A DNA stretch of 64,000 bases, from the NCBI RefSeq assembly GCF_001953875.1, contig NZ_MQUR01000036.1, positions 1 through 64,000 on the forward strand. The letters run 5' to 3'. Each line of letters opens with the position of its first letter. The first letter of the stretch is position 1. A program made the translations under genes and the position numbers. Shown one piece after another: positions 15,982-24,477 of the stretch. The notes under the pieces are model-generated. The model searched no databases. It was given only the letters and a program-made list of their open reading frames with translations, and was not told the origin of the DNA. Source of the stretch: Streptomyces amritsarensis. GTDB taxonomy: Bacteria > Actinomycetota > Actinomycetes > Streptomycetales > Streptomycetaceae.

Positions 15982-17226
15982 TCATGGCGCCTCCCGGTAC
16001 CAGCGCGGGCGCTGGGCCAGGGTGACCGCCCGCAGCGCCCACTCCACGGGACCGTAGGGATGGCGGGCCAGCCACCAGCGGCTGAAGACCAGTTGTACGG
16101 CGAACAGGGCCAGGGCGGTCAGGGTGACGAGGGCCGGGGAGACCCGCCCCACCAGGGCGGCGCCGAAACCGGTGAACACGAAGGCCAGCACCAGCGACTG
16201 GGTGAGGTAGTTGGTCAGGGTCATCCGGCCCGCCGGGGCGAGCGCCGCCGCCAGCCGCCGGCCCCGGGGTCCGGCCAGCGTCCGCAGCACCGTGGCCGCG
16301 TAGGCGGCGGCCAGCAGCGGCGCGGTCACCACGTCCACGGCCACCGCGACCAGTTGGTAGGCCGTACCGGAGTACCCGTGGCTCGCGTGCGCCCAGACCA
16401 GGCCGCCGGCGATGCCGACCGTGAAGCCGGCCCACTGCAGGCGGCGCAGGAACGGCGTGTGGCGGGCGAGGTCGGTCAGCACCCCGCGTTTGCCGGCCGC
16501 CAGGCCCAGCAGGAACGCGGCAAAGGCCGCCGGGGCCTGGAAGAAGGCCAGCATGAACACCACGTCGGGCAACTGCCTCAGATGGGCTCCGATCACTGAT
16601 GCGGCGTCGCCGCGCAGCGCCTCGGTGGCCTGGCGGCCCTGTTCGGTGACGGCGGCGGCGTCGATGCCACCGCCTCCGGTGGCGGCGAGCGTCCAGGCCA
16701 GCAGCAGGTAGCCGACGGCGGTGACGGCGAACAGGACGACGGCGGCTCGCACAGCCGTGCGCGGCCGGATCCGGTGCACGGCGAGCAGGACGAGGCCGAG
16801 CACGGCGTAGGTGGTGAGGATGTCGCCGGGGAAGAGCAGGACGGCGTGGCAGAGCCCGAGGACGAACAGGCCCGCGCAGCGCCGCAGGAAGCGGGGCAGG
16901 AAGGCGGCGCCGGCGCGGTCCGCGGAGGCCAGCTGGAGGGTGAAGCTGTAGCCGAAGAGGAAGGAGAACAGCAGGTAGAACTTGGCCTCGAAGAAGACCT
17001 CGGTGACGAAGCGGACGGCGGTGTCGAGCGCGGAGCCGAAGGCCGGGTCGTCCACGCCGGTGCCGCGGTAGGCGGAGGCCATGAAGGTGATGTTGACCAG
17101 GAGGATGCCCCAGAGGGCGAAGCCGCGCAGGGCGTCGACGTGGGAGAGGCGCCGCGGTGCGGCCGTCCCGGCCGACGGTCCTGCCGTGGGTCCTGTTTTG
17201 GGTCCTGCCGCGGGTCGGGTGGTCAT
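15982..17226 (-). CDS. DUF418 membrane protein
   Basis: The 414-residue protein has about ten membrane helices. It starts with the family hallmark RLSHVDALRGFALWGILLVN (near residue 26) and ends in the DUF418 C-terminal half (GRMTLTNYLTQSL, then FSRWWLARHPYGPVEWALR). Such proteins resemble acyltransferase-3 membrane proteins, but their reaction is not known. The N-terminus has a Gly/Pro/Thr-rich stretch. Its ATG overlaps the stop of the upstream alpha/beta hydrolase (ATGA), so the two are coupled. Confidence 0.88.
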   Translation of the reverse strand: MTTRPAAGPKTGPTAGPSAGTAAPRRLSHVDALRGFALWGILLVNITFMASAYRGTGVDDPAFGSALDTAVRFVTEVFFEAKFYLLFSFLFGYSFTLQLASADRAGAAFLPRFLRRCAGLFVLGLCHAVLLFPGDILTTYAVLGLVLLAVHRIRPRTAVRAAVVLFAVTAVGYLLLAWTLAATGGGGIDAAAVTEQGRQATEALRGDAASVIGAHLRQLPDVVFMLAFFQAPAAFAAFLLGLAAGKRGVLTDLARHTPFLRRLQWAGFTVGIAGGLVWAHASHGYSGTAYQLVAVAVDVVTAPLLAAAYAATVLRTLAGPRGRRLAAALAPAGRMTLTNYLTQSLVLAFVFTGFGAALVGRVSPALVTLTALALFAVQLVFSRWWLARHPYGPVEWALRAVTLAQRPRWYREAP

Positions 17227-18293
17227 CGTTTCGCTCCTTCGGTGTCGACGGAGGCCAGGAACCGCTGCTGGTCTTCCAGGAAGCCGTCGGCGAACAGGGC
17301 CCTCGGCGCGCACAGCGCGGTCAGGGTGAGGCGGAGTGAGGAGTTCTCCACGTCGTGCTTGACGAGGCCGTGCGCGGCGTCCGGGTAGTGGCCGACGCGC
17401 AGCGCGGGCCCTGGCAGCAGCCGCCGGTAGGCGGCCTCGGTGTCGGCGGTGTCCACGTTCACGTCGTGTCCGGCGAGCACCAGCAGGACGGGCATGCCGC
17501 GCAGCGCCGGAAGGTCGGCGCTCGCGTCGGCGGTGTGGTTCTTCGAGACGAACCGCCAGCGGGCGGCCGTCATGCCCTGCGGATCGCCGACGGCGCGTAC
17601 GTACTCCTCGTAGGACGCGCCCCTCCCCAGCAGTTCCAGGCCCGTGTCGCGGCGGCGCAGGGCGGCGGCGACCTCGGTGTCGGAGGCGCCGTCGCGGCGC
17701 AGCTCGGCGAGGAGGTTGTAGCGGCCCTGCTGGTGCCAGTTGACGGCGGGCGAGACGGCGATGACGAAGCGGATTCCGGGGTCCTTGGCGGCGATCTTGG
17801 GCAGGACCCAGCCGGCCTGGCTGGCGCCCCACAGTCCGATCCTGCTGCCGTCGATGTCCGGCCGCTGCCGGGCCCAGGCGAGGGCGTCGACGGCTTCGAG
17901 GGCCCGGTCGTCCATGGACTGGTCGAGCCAGTCTCCGGGCGCGCCTCCCACGCCCGGCTTGTTCCAGGACAGTGAGGCGTAGCCGGCGCGGGCGAAGGAC
18001 TCCCAGATGGGCCGGTAGAAGGTGTCGTGAGTGGCGTCGACGGGCCCGTCGCCGTGGACGAAGACCACCAGCGGGAAGGGCCCCTTCCCCTGCTTGGGCA
18101 AGGCCAGTACGCCGTCCAGGGCCCGACCGTCCCGGCGTACCGTCACGGCCTCCTCGCGCAGGTCGTAGGTGTTCTGCCAGACCACCAGCCCGCCCAGGCC
18201 CGCCGCCGCGACCGCCAGTGCGGCCAGCGTCGCGAGCACGGCCCGCACCACCCGGCGACGGCGTTTCGTGCGTGTCGCACGCATGCGTTCCAT
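17223..18293 (-). CDS. Membrane-anchored or secreted alpha/beta hydrolase
   Basis: The 356-residue protein has a basic N-terminus, one hydrophobic segment (about 15-38) and an external hydrolase domain. Landmarks: oxyanion HGDGPVDATHD, nucleophile elbow GLWGASQAGW (Ser), acid in LAGHDVNVD, and His in YPDAAHGLVKHD. It is like the acyl-CoA thioesterase/BAAT-type esterases; the substrate is unknown. The start at 18293 (MERMRATRTK) has TGGGGGTC just before it, and the far ATG at 18386 would overlap the divergent promoter. It is first of a two-gene operon with DUF418. Confidence 0.82.
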   Translation of the reverse strand: MERMRATRTKRRRRVVRAVLATLAALAVAAAGLGGLVVWQNTYDLREEAVTVRRDGRALDGVLALPKQGKGPFPLVVFVHGDGPVDATHDTFYRPIWESFARAGYASLSWNKPGVGGAPGDWLDQSMDDRALEAVDALAWARQRPDIDGSRIGLWGASQAGWVLPKIAAKDPGIRFVIAVSPAVNWHQQGRYNLLAELRRDGASDTEVAAALRRRDTGLELLGRGASYEEYVRAVGDPQGMTAARWRFVSKNHTADASADLPALRGMPVLLVLAGHDVNVDTADTEAAYRRLLPGPALRVGHYPDAAHGLVKHDVENSSLRLTLTALCAPRALFADGFLEDQQRFLASVDTEGAKR

Positions 18294-18380
18294 CCGACCC
18301 CCAGTCAAAACTATCGATTTCTCAACGCTCGTTTTCGTTTCGACCGTACTATGTTCGTACACTGAACGCGAGGAGGAATC

Positions 18381-19001
18381 ATGCACTCAGCAGTCGCCAT
18401 CCGGCGCGGCGTGCCACGGGGGGCCGAGGAGCAGGTCGCCGAGCTGTACTGGGAGGCCTTCGGCCGAAAGCTCGGCGCCGCCCTGGGCCCGCCCGAACAC
18501 GGCCGCGCCTTCATCGCCCGCCACCTCCACCACGACCGCGCCGCCGTCGCCCTGACGCCCGGCGGCGACCGGGTCGTGGGCGTGGCCGGCTACCAGCTCG
18601 GCGGGCGCGGCCTGACCGGGGGTGGCGTACGCGACGTGCTCTCCAGCTACGGACTCTTCCGCGGCCTGCCCCGGCTCGCCGCGCTGGCCCTGCTCGAACG
18701 CACCCCGGAGCCGGGCGAACTGGTCATGGACGGCATCGCCGTCGACCCCACCCACCGGGGCACCGGCATCGGCAGCGTCCTGCTGAGGGAGATCGCGGCC
18801 ATCGCGGCCGAACACGGCTGCTCCCGGGTCCGCCTGGACGTGATCGACGTCAACCCCCGGGCCCGCGCGCTGTACGAGCGACACGGCTTCACCGCCGTAC
18901 GGACCGAGCAGACCCCGTACCTCACGCGGCTCATGGGCTTCGGCGCGGTGACTACCATGCATCGCGCCATCCCAGGCACCGGCAAGGAGCAGCAACCATG
19001 A
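18381..19001 (+). CDS. GNAT N-acetyltransferase coupled to PaaX
   Basis: The 206-residue GNAT enzyme has the acetyl-CoA motif IAVDPTHRGTGIGSVLLREI and the C-terminal RALYERHGFTAVRTEQTPY. It starts 5 bases after AGGAGG (18371-18376). Its stop TGA overlaps the ATG of the PaaX-family gene, so the two are translated together; the enzyme's substrate may be linked to the PaaX effector. The 87-base region shared with the divergent hydrolase is unusually AT-rich for this window and must hold both promoters. Confidence 0.88.
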   Translation: MHSAVAIRRGVPRGAEEQVAELYWEAFGRKLGAALGPPEHGRAFIARHLHHDRAAVALTPGGDRVVGVAGYQLGGRGLTGGGVRDVLSSYGLFRGLPRLAALALLERTPEPGELVMDGIAVDPTHRGTGIGSVLLREIAAIAAEHGCSRVRLDVIDVNPRARALYERHGFTAVRTEQTPYLTRLMGFGAVTTMHRAIPGTGKEQQP

Positions 19002-19909
19002 CCAGCAGGCCTCCGAGAACTTCCGCAGCGGAACCCGCCGCACCGGAGATCGGGACCCGGACCCTGGTGTTCGCCCTCGTCCGCGAGGACGGCACCGTCG
19101 ACGCCGGCGAGCTGTACGCCGTCGCCGAAGCCCTGGGCATGACCGACCAGCAGGTCAGACTGTGCGTGAAGCGGCTCGTCGGCGAGGGCCGGTTCACCCA
19201 GGAGGGGCGGGGTCGCAAGGCCCGGCTGCACGCGACGGCTGACCCCACCGGCTCCATCGCGCCGGACGTGGAGTACGTACGCCACGCCTACCGGCAGGAC
19301 CAGGGGCTCGCCCCCTGGGACGGAACGTGGCACCTGTTCGCCTTCGCCATCCCCGAAACCGCCCGCCAGTCCCGCGACGCCCTGCGCGACGCCCTCCTCC
19401 ACCTCGGCGCGGCCCCCCTCCAGGGCGGCCTCTACGTCAGCGCCAACGCCATCGGCGACATCGTCGAGGCCCATGCCCGCCACCTCGGCGTCCTGCCCTC
19501 CCTCACCCGCCTCACCAGCCAGGACCTACGGGTGGGTGAGGAAACCGAACCCGTCCGGCTGGCCGCCCTGCTCTGGCCCCTCCGGGCGATCGCCGAGGGC
19601 CACGAGACCCTCGCGGCGCTCGCCGAGGCCCGTCTGGCCGGACTGTCCGCACCGGACCGGCCCACCGGGACCGAACGGCTCATGTACGCGATCGAACTGG
19701 CGGCGGCCTTCACCACCGCCATGCGACCCGACCCGCTGCTGCCGCCCGAGCTGCTCCCGCAGCCCTGGCCCGGCGCCCGCGCTCGCGCCCTGACAGCACG
19801 CTGCTGGGACGCCCTCGCCCCGGGGGAGGACGAAGCCCGAGGCCGGCTGCGGCTGTTCAGCCTCTACGGCCACGCCCTCACCCCGCCCCGGCCGGACCCG
19901 CCCACGTAG
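18998..19909 (+). CDS. PaaX-family transcriptional regulator
   Basis: PaaX proteins are winged-helix repressors, best known for phenylacetyl-CoA control. The 303-residue protein shows the N-terminal HTH (VDAGELYAVAEALGMTDQQV, then RLCVKRLVGEGRFTQEGRG), the central WDGTWHLFAFAIPETARQSR and the C-terminal PaaX domain with the LLPPELLP pattern. No paa catabolic genes are nearby, so the effector here is unknown. The start is set by the 4-base overlap with the GNAT gene. Targets may be its own operon and the divergent hydrolase-DUF418 pair. Confidence 0.88.
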   Translation: MTSRPPRTSAAEPAAPEIGTRTLVFALVREDGTVDAGELYAVAEALGMTDQQVRLCVKRLVGEGRFTQEGRGRKARLHATADPTGSIAPDVEYVRHAYRQDQGLAPWDGTWHLFAFAIPETARQSRDALRDALLHLGAAPLQGGLYVSANAIGDIVEAHARHLGVLPSLTRLTSQDLRVGEETEPVRLAALLWPLRAIAEGHETLAALAEARLAGLSAPDRPTGTERLMYAIELAAAFTTAMRPDPLLPPELLPQPWPGARARALTARCWDALAPGEDEARGRLRLFSLYGHALTPPRPDPPT

Positions 19910-19910
19910 A

Positions 19911-19943
19911 CCCGCCCCCTGCCTGAAGTCCTCGACGGGCGGG
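19911..19943. terminator. Weak hairpin between convergent paaX-like and lysR-like genes
   Basis: 7-bp arms cccgccc (19911-19917) and gggcggg (19937-19943) with a 19-base loop, directly after the paaX stop. Followed by gaaac. Low strength. Confidence 0.4.
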
Positions 19944-20046
19944 GGAAACTGACGCTCACAAGGGCCGCCACCGCGCCGGGGAGTCCAGGACCGGGCTGCT
20001 CCTCGCGACGGACACGGTGCGGAAAAGGGGCACCGCTTGGTGCAGT

Positions 20047-20934
20047 TCAGGGCCCGGCGGGTCGGCTGGTCCCGGTCAGGACGGCCTGGGCCGCCAGTCG
20101 GAGATTCCCGATCATCGGATTCGGGTCGCCCTTGCGACTGACCAGGACGACCTGGCTGGGGGGAGCGCCCTCGATCGGGACCGTGACGAGGTGGGGCCGC
20201 AGTGAGCTACGCCGATCGCCGACCGGCAGCACGGCGATCGCCCGCCCGCTCGCGACGAGTTCGAGCTTGTCCTCGTAGCTCTCGATCGGCGGCACGCCCG
20301 CCCCGAGGATCCGGTAGGAAGTCCAGTCCGCGGTCTTTGACGCGCACGGCGCCGCCTCCTCGCCGGCCAGTTCGTGCGCGGTCACCGACGCGCGGTCGGC
20401 CAGGGGATGGCCGCGCGGGACCACGAGCATCCGGGGCTCCTCGTACAGCGGGGTGGTGGACACCTCGGCGGCGGCGAGCGGCAGCGGGGCCCGTGCGATC
20501 AGGGCGTCGACGCGCCTGTCGGCGAGTGCCCCGACGTCGCGGCAGCTCAGGTGCCGTGTGGTGACCTCGGCTTCGGGGTGGCGGCGGCGCAGTTCCCGTA
20601 CGGCGGCAGTGATCACCAGGTCTTCGACGTAGCCGATGGCGATGCGTTCGGTCTCGGCTTGTTCACGCACGGCCAACTCGGCCTGGCGGGCGGCCTGCAG
20701 CAGGGCATGGGCCCTGGGGAGGAACGTCCGGCCGGCGGGGGTGAGCCGCGTGCCCCGAGGTGTGCGGTCCAGCAGTCGGGTACCGAGGTACTTCTCCAGC
20801 CGTTGGATCTGGCGGCTCAGCGCCGGCTGGGCCACGTGCAGCTCGGCGGCGGCGCGGCCGAAGTGCCGGTGCGCCGCCACGACGGTGAAGTAGCGCACCA
20901 GCCGCAGTTCCAGGTCCTGTCCGAGATCGTTCAC
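20047..20934 (-). CDS. LysR-family regulator, divergent from quinone reductase-like gene
   Basis: The 295-residue regulator has a typical N-terminal LysR HTH (LVRYFTVVAAHRHFGRAAAE, then LHVAQPALSRQIQRLEKYLG) and a C-terminal substrate-binding domain. It uses a GTG start at 20934. It is divergent from the oxidoreductase gene at 21057 with a 122-base gap. In this arrangement LysR proteins usually control the divergent gene and themselves. No clear T-N11-A site stood out by eye. Confidence 0.9.
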   Translation of the reverse strand: MNDLGQDLELRLVRYFTVVAAHRHFGRAAAELHVAQPALSRQIQRLEKYLGTRLLDRTPRGTRLTPAGRTFLPRAHALLQAARQAELAVREQAETERIAIGYVEDLVITAAVRELRRRHPEAEVTTRHLSCRDVGALADRRVDALIARAPLPLAAAEVSTTPLYEEPRMLVVPRGHPLADRASVTAHELAGEEAAPCASKTADWTSYRILGAGVPPIESYEDKLELVASGRAIAVLPVGDRRSSLRPHLVTVPIEGAPPSQVVLVSRKGDPNPMIGNLRLAAQAVLTGTSRPAGP

Positions 20935-21056
20935 CCTTCCAGCGTACGCATCATGCCGTTTCGGAATGACCGGGTTGCCGCACGGGTCTTGGACGGCGGC
21001 GCCGTCCTGGGCCTTGACTGAGGAAGCAATGTCTCCCTGAGAAAGCGACAGGCGCG

Positions 21057-22055
21057 ATGAAGGCGATCCAGTTCCACGAAGCGGGCGGACCGGAAGTCCT
21101 GCGGTACGACGAGGTGCCGGTTCCCGAGATCGGCCCGGGCGAGGTGCTCGTCCGGGTGCACGCGGCGGGCATCAACCCGCCGGACTGGTACCTGCGTGAG
21201 GGGATGAGGGTGATGCCGGCCGAGATGAGGCCGGCGCTGGAGTTCCCCCTGATCCCCGGGACGGACATGTCGGGCGTGGTCGAGGCGGTCGCTCCGGACG
21301 TGCCGGGGTTCGCCGTCGGCGACGAGGTCTTCGGCATGCTGCGGTTCCCCGGATTCGACGGCCGGGCGTACGCCGAGTACGTGGCCGCGCCGGCTTCCGA
21401 CCTGGCTCACAAGCCGGCCGGTATCGGCCATGTGCAGGCGGCCGGGGCGCCGATGGCCCTGCTGACGGCCTGGCAGTACCTGGTGGATCTCGGCCACGAC
21501 GTGCCGTCTCCTTTCACCGGCCGGGTGCACCGGCCGGTGCCGATCACGCCGGGGATGACCGTGCTGGTCAACGGGGCCGCCGGTGGAGTGGGGCACTTCG
21601 CGGTGCAATTGGCGAAGTGGCAGGGGGCGCACGTCGTCGCGGTGGCCTCGGGCCGGCACGAGCAGTTCCTGCGCAAGCTCGGCGCCGACGAGTTCATCGA
21701 CTACACCACGACGCAGGTCGCGGACGTGGCTTGCGGCGTCGATCTGGTGATCGACGCCGTCGGCGGCCCGGACAGCTCACGTTTCCTGACCGTGCTCCGG
21801 CGCGGAGGCACCATGCTTCCGGTGTTCTTCGCCCAGTACGACCCGCAGGAGACGGCACGTCTGGGCATCACCGTCTCGAACATTCAGGTGCGGTCCAACG
21901 GCCCCCAGCTCGCCGAGATCGGGCGCCTGTTCGACGAGGGCAGGCTCCAGGTCGCGGTGGACAGTACCTACCCGCTGTCCGAGGCGGGCAGCGCACACAC
22001 GCGAGCCGCGCGAGGCCACATCCAAGGCAAGATCGTACTGACGGTGGACTCGTGA
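21057..22055 (+). CDS. NADP-dependent quinone oxidoreductase-like (MDR family)
   Basis: The 332-residue cytoplasmic enzyme is a medium-chain dehydrogenase without zinc ligands, like QOR/zeta-crystallin enzymes that reduce quinones or enones with NADPH. Domains: GroES-like N-terminus (VHAAGINPPDWYLREGM), then Rossmann fold with VNGAAGGVGHFAVQLAKW. Members of this lineage often act in electrophile detoxification. It is divergent from a LysR gene that probably controls it, and convergent with a DoxX gene. Confidence 0.88.
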   Translation: MKAIQFHEAGGPEVLRYDEVPVPEIGPGEVLVRVHAAGINPPDWYLREGMRVMPAEMRPALEFPLIPGTDMSGVVEAVAPDVPGFAVGDEVFGMLRFPGFDGRAYAEYVAAPASDLAHKPAGIGHVQAAGAPMALLTAWQYLVDLGHDVPSPFTGRVHRPVPITPGMTVLVNGAAGGVGHFAVQLAKWQGAHVVAVASGRHEQFLRKLGADEFIDYTTTQVADVACGVDLVIDAVGGPDSSRFLTVLRRGGTMLPVFFAQYDPQETARLGITVSNIQVRSNGPQLAEIGRLFDEGRLQVAVDSTYPLSEAGSAHTRAARGHIQGKIVLTVDS

Positions 22056-22127
22056 GCGTCGGACAACAGCAGGTGGCGGCGATGCTCGGCCCGGGCGCCG
22101 GGCGCGGAGAAGCCCCGGGGGGGCTGG

Positions 22128-22622
22128 TCAGCGGTCCACCGCTCCGACCGCGACGGCGGCACGGCTCAGGTGGGCGTCCAGTGAGTAGGCGCCCGCGCCG
22201 ACGATGAGCAGGAAGAGGCTGCCGCACAGCTGGGCCAGGTCGGTGCGGGACTCGTGGACGAGGTCCCACCAGCCGGACTTGCCGTCGAAGAGCGGGGCGT
22301 CGCCCCACAGGATGGGCAGCTTGGTGATCAGCAGCGCGCCCAGCATGTTCACGATCATCGGGATCGTCGCGAGCCGGGTGAGCAGCCCGGCGAGGATCAG
22401 CAGGCCACAGCCGATCTCGAAGACGGCGTCGAGTGGCGCGAGGAGGCCGGGGGCGGGGATGCCGGCCCGGTCGAAGCGGCCGGTGCCGAGCTGGTCGGGG
22501 TAGAGGAACTTCTGGACGCCCTCGAAGAAGAAGACCGCCCCCACGTACAGGCGGATCAGGACGGTTGCGGCGGGGGCGTCGGTTCTGGCCGCCTTGGCCT
22601 GCCACGTGTCGAGCTGCGTCAT
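22128..22622 (-). CDS. DoxX-family membrane protein
   Basis: The 164-residue protein has four membrane segments and the DoxX family start IRLYVGAVFFFEGVQKFLYP and ILAGLLTRLATIPMIVNMLG. DoxX proteins are small integral membrane proteins linked to redox enzymes and thiosulfate or oxidative stress; the exact reaction is unsettled. The start at 22622 (MTQLDTWQAK) is preferred over 22781 because the extra 53 residues are low-complexity and Arg-rich. The gap 22623-22945 has no supported gene; I see only GC-rich filler there. Confidence 0.85.
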   Translation of the reverse strand: MTQLDTWQAKAARTDAPAATVLIRLYVGAVFFFEGVQKFLYPDQLGTGRFDRAGIPAPGLLAPLDAVFEIGCGLLILAGLLTRLATIPMIVNMLGALLITKLPILWGDAPLFDGKSGWWDLVHESRTDLAQLCGSLFLLIVGAGAYSLDAHLSRAAVAVGAVDR

Positions 22623-22945
22623 GTGAGGGTGCCCCACTTTCGTCGCACGGCGTACCGGGGGGCCGATCGTCCCGCGCGCCAGAGGGCACCGGCGGTTTGC
22701 CGCGCCGCCCGGTCCGGCGTGTCGCGGTTGCCATGGGCGCGGGTGCGGCCCGGCCGCGGCCACGACGGCGCCGACGCGCACGACGGGGGGCCGCGTCCGC
22801 CGCGTCGCAGGCGAGGGCGGTGACCACCACGGCGGCGATCATGCGGGCGAAGCGGACGGACCGGCGCCACCGTACGCGCGCCGAGCGGCGGTACTCGGGC
22901 GGCCCCTGCCGAGGCCTGCCCGAGCCGCAGGGCGCACCGGCCGGA
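22623..22945. other. 323-base gap with no recognised gene
   Basis: Open frames here are short, Arg/Pro/Gly-rich and change frame-specific composition, as expected for non-coding high-GC DNA. It should contain the doxX promoter. I found no strong dyad or repeat. Confidence 0.6.
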
Positions 22946-23914
22946 TCAGGGGCGTCCGGCGGGCATGCCGGTCAGGGAGTTCAGCAGCGCGGCACCGCGT
23001 TCGGCGTCGTCCACGCTGACCGCGAAGTCCTTCCCCTTGACCCGGACCACCAGGCACTCACCGCTCCGCAGCATCACGGTCGTCCCCAGCCCGCTCAGCC
23101 GGTATCCCCAGCCGCCCACCTGCGCCGGCGTGCGGGTCTCGACGCGCGCCGACTCGATGTCGGCCGGCGCCCAGCGCCGCACCGGCCACGCGAGCGGGCC
23201 GAAGGCCGCCTCCACGCCCCGCCCGGTCACCAGCACCCGCACCGAGGAGCAAGTGAGGAAGGCCAGGGATACCATCGCGAGCGGCACGATCAGCATCCAC
23301 ATCGTTTCCGTCAGCCCGCTGAGCCCGATGAGCAGTACGGAGGCGGCCGCAACCCCGGCGACGGCCGAGATCAGACCCAGCCACGGATTCACCGTGCGGG
23401 AGAGCCACACCCGCCGCTCACCTGCGGGTATGTCCATCCGCGGCCCCTCGCCGGCCGGTTTCTCCGCCACCCGGGGCCGATGTCCGACCCGAGTCGCCGC
23501 GAGAGCGGCCGCCAGGCTCGCGGCGACCGTCACCGCCGCCCCGACGGTCACCGAGTCCGCATCGCGCCAGTCCGCGGCATAGAGATTCGCCCGGACGACC
23601 GACACCTGCACCCCTGCCAGCAGCACGCCGCCCGAGGCCAGGACCACCGTCGTCCACCCGCGCGCCGCCCGCCAGACGACGGCGCCCGCGACGAGCACCG
23701 CCCAGATCACGGCCGGCACCACCACCACCGCCCACAGCGGCAGCGACCCGTCGGGCTCCCCCGAGCCGCCCCAGTGCGTCGCCAGCCGCTCCCTCAGCCC
23801 CCGCCGTGCCGTCAACGGCAGCACCACGAGCAGGGCGAGGATCCCGGCCGCCCACGCGGCCACGCCCCACGGAGCCCCGTCCTTCGAGCCACCACGGTCG
23901 TCGCGGTCTCTCAC
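22946..23914 (-). CDS. DUF1648-type membrane protein
   Basis: The 322-residue protein has paired N-terminal helices around RERLATHWGGSGEPDGSLPL, the DUF1648 signature seen in the SdpI/YhdP-like membrane proteins, then two further helix pairs (near 105-135 and 190-240) and a cytosolic C-terminal domain. The start is a GTG that overlaps the GntR stop (GTGA). The pair GntR (YtrA type) plus membrane protein is common in Gram-positive envelope-stress operons. The specific function is unknown. Confidence 0.8.
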   Translation of the reverse strand: MRDRDDRGGSKDGAPWGVAAWAAGILALLVVLPLTARRGLRERLATHWGGSGEPDGSLPLWAVVVVPAVIWAVLVAGAVVWRAARGWTTVVLASGGVLLAGVQVSVVRANLYAADWRDADSVTVGAAVTVAASLAAALAATRVGHRPRVAEKPAGEGPRMDIPAGERRVWLSRTVNPWLGLISAVAGVAAASVLLIGLSGLTETMWMLIVPLAMVSLAFLTCSSVRVLVTGRGVEAAFGPLAWPVRRWAPADIESARVETRTPAQVGGWGYRLSGLGTTVMLRSGECLVVRVKGKDFAVSVDDAERGAALLNSLTGMPAGRP

Positions 23915-24258
23915 TGCGCCTCCTTGATCATTTCCATGAGATCGCCCTTGCTGTAGCCCAGGCGCGCTCCGTCGGCCACCAGTTCCCGCACCCGCTCCAT
24001 CAGCGCCGACCGGCCTGCCGCCCCGCCGGCCACGGTCACGCCGCGGCCGCGCCGGAACTCCAGCAGCCCTTCGTCTCGCAGCGCGCGCAGCCCCCGTAGG
24101 ACGGTGTTCGCGTTGACGCCGAGTGCCAGCGACAGCTCCCGCGCCGGGGGCAGCCGGTCTCCCGGCGCACACTCCCCCTCGGCGATGGCCCTCCGGATGG
24201 CCCCGGCCACCTGCTCGTGCAGGGGGCGATTGTCCGCGATGTTCAGCCTCAGCAACAT
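23911..24258 (-). CDS. YtrA-type GntR repressor
   Basis: The 115-residue regulator consists of a GntR winged HTH (PLHEQVAGAIRRAIAEGECA, LPPARELSLALGVNANTVLR) with a short C-terminal helix pair (SALMERVRELVADGARLGYS) as in the YtrA subfamily, too small to bind a metabolite domain. The start MLLRLNIADNRPLHEQ at 24258 matches family N-termini; the ATG at 24342 adds unrelated sequence. A TGCTA-N7-TAGCA dyad just before the start is a likely autoregulatory operator. It is coupled to the DUF1648 gene. Confidence 0.9.
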   Translation of the reverse strand: MLLRLNIADNRPLHEQVAGAIRRAIAEGECAPGDRLPPARELSLALGVNANTVLRGLRALRDEGLLEFRRGRGVTVAGGAAGRSALMERVRELVADGARLGYSKGDLMEMIKEAQ

Positions 24259-24260
24259 GA

Positions 24261-24277
24261 TGCTAATGAAGCTAGCA
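24261..24277. promoter_or_regulatory. Candidate GntR (YtrA-type) operator
   Basis: TGCTA (24261-24265), seven bases, TAGCA (24273-24277), directly upstream of the GntR start codon. The position and dyad symmetry fit an autoregulatory site; binding is inferred. Confidence 0.55.
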
Positions 24278-24477
24278 CCATCAGAGTCATTTGGCACCCA
24301 CTCGCGCTGCCCTGTGAGTTGGCGGGCGCGCGAAGGCTCCATGGCCGCCCGGCAGGCAGGCAGGGAGGGAGGGACGACTGCGGGCCGACGGGCTGTCCGG
24401 AGGGCGTCACGGCACCTGCGGTTCTGTTCAGGCCCGCCCGCTGGTGGGCACCTTCGATGGGGGCCCGCCCCGGGCGC

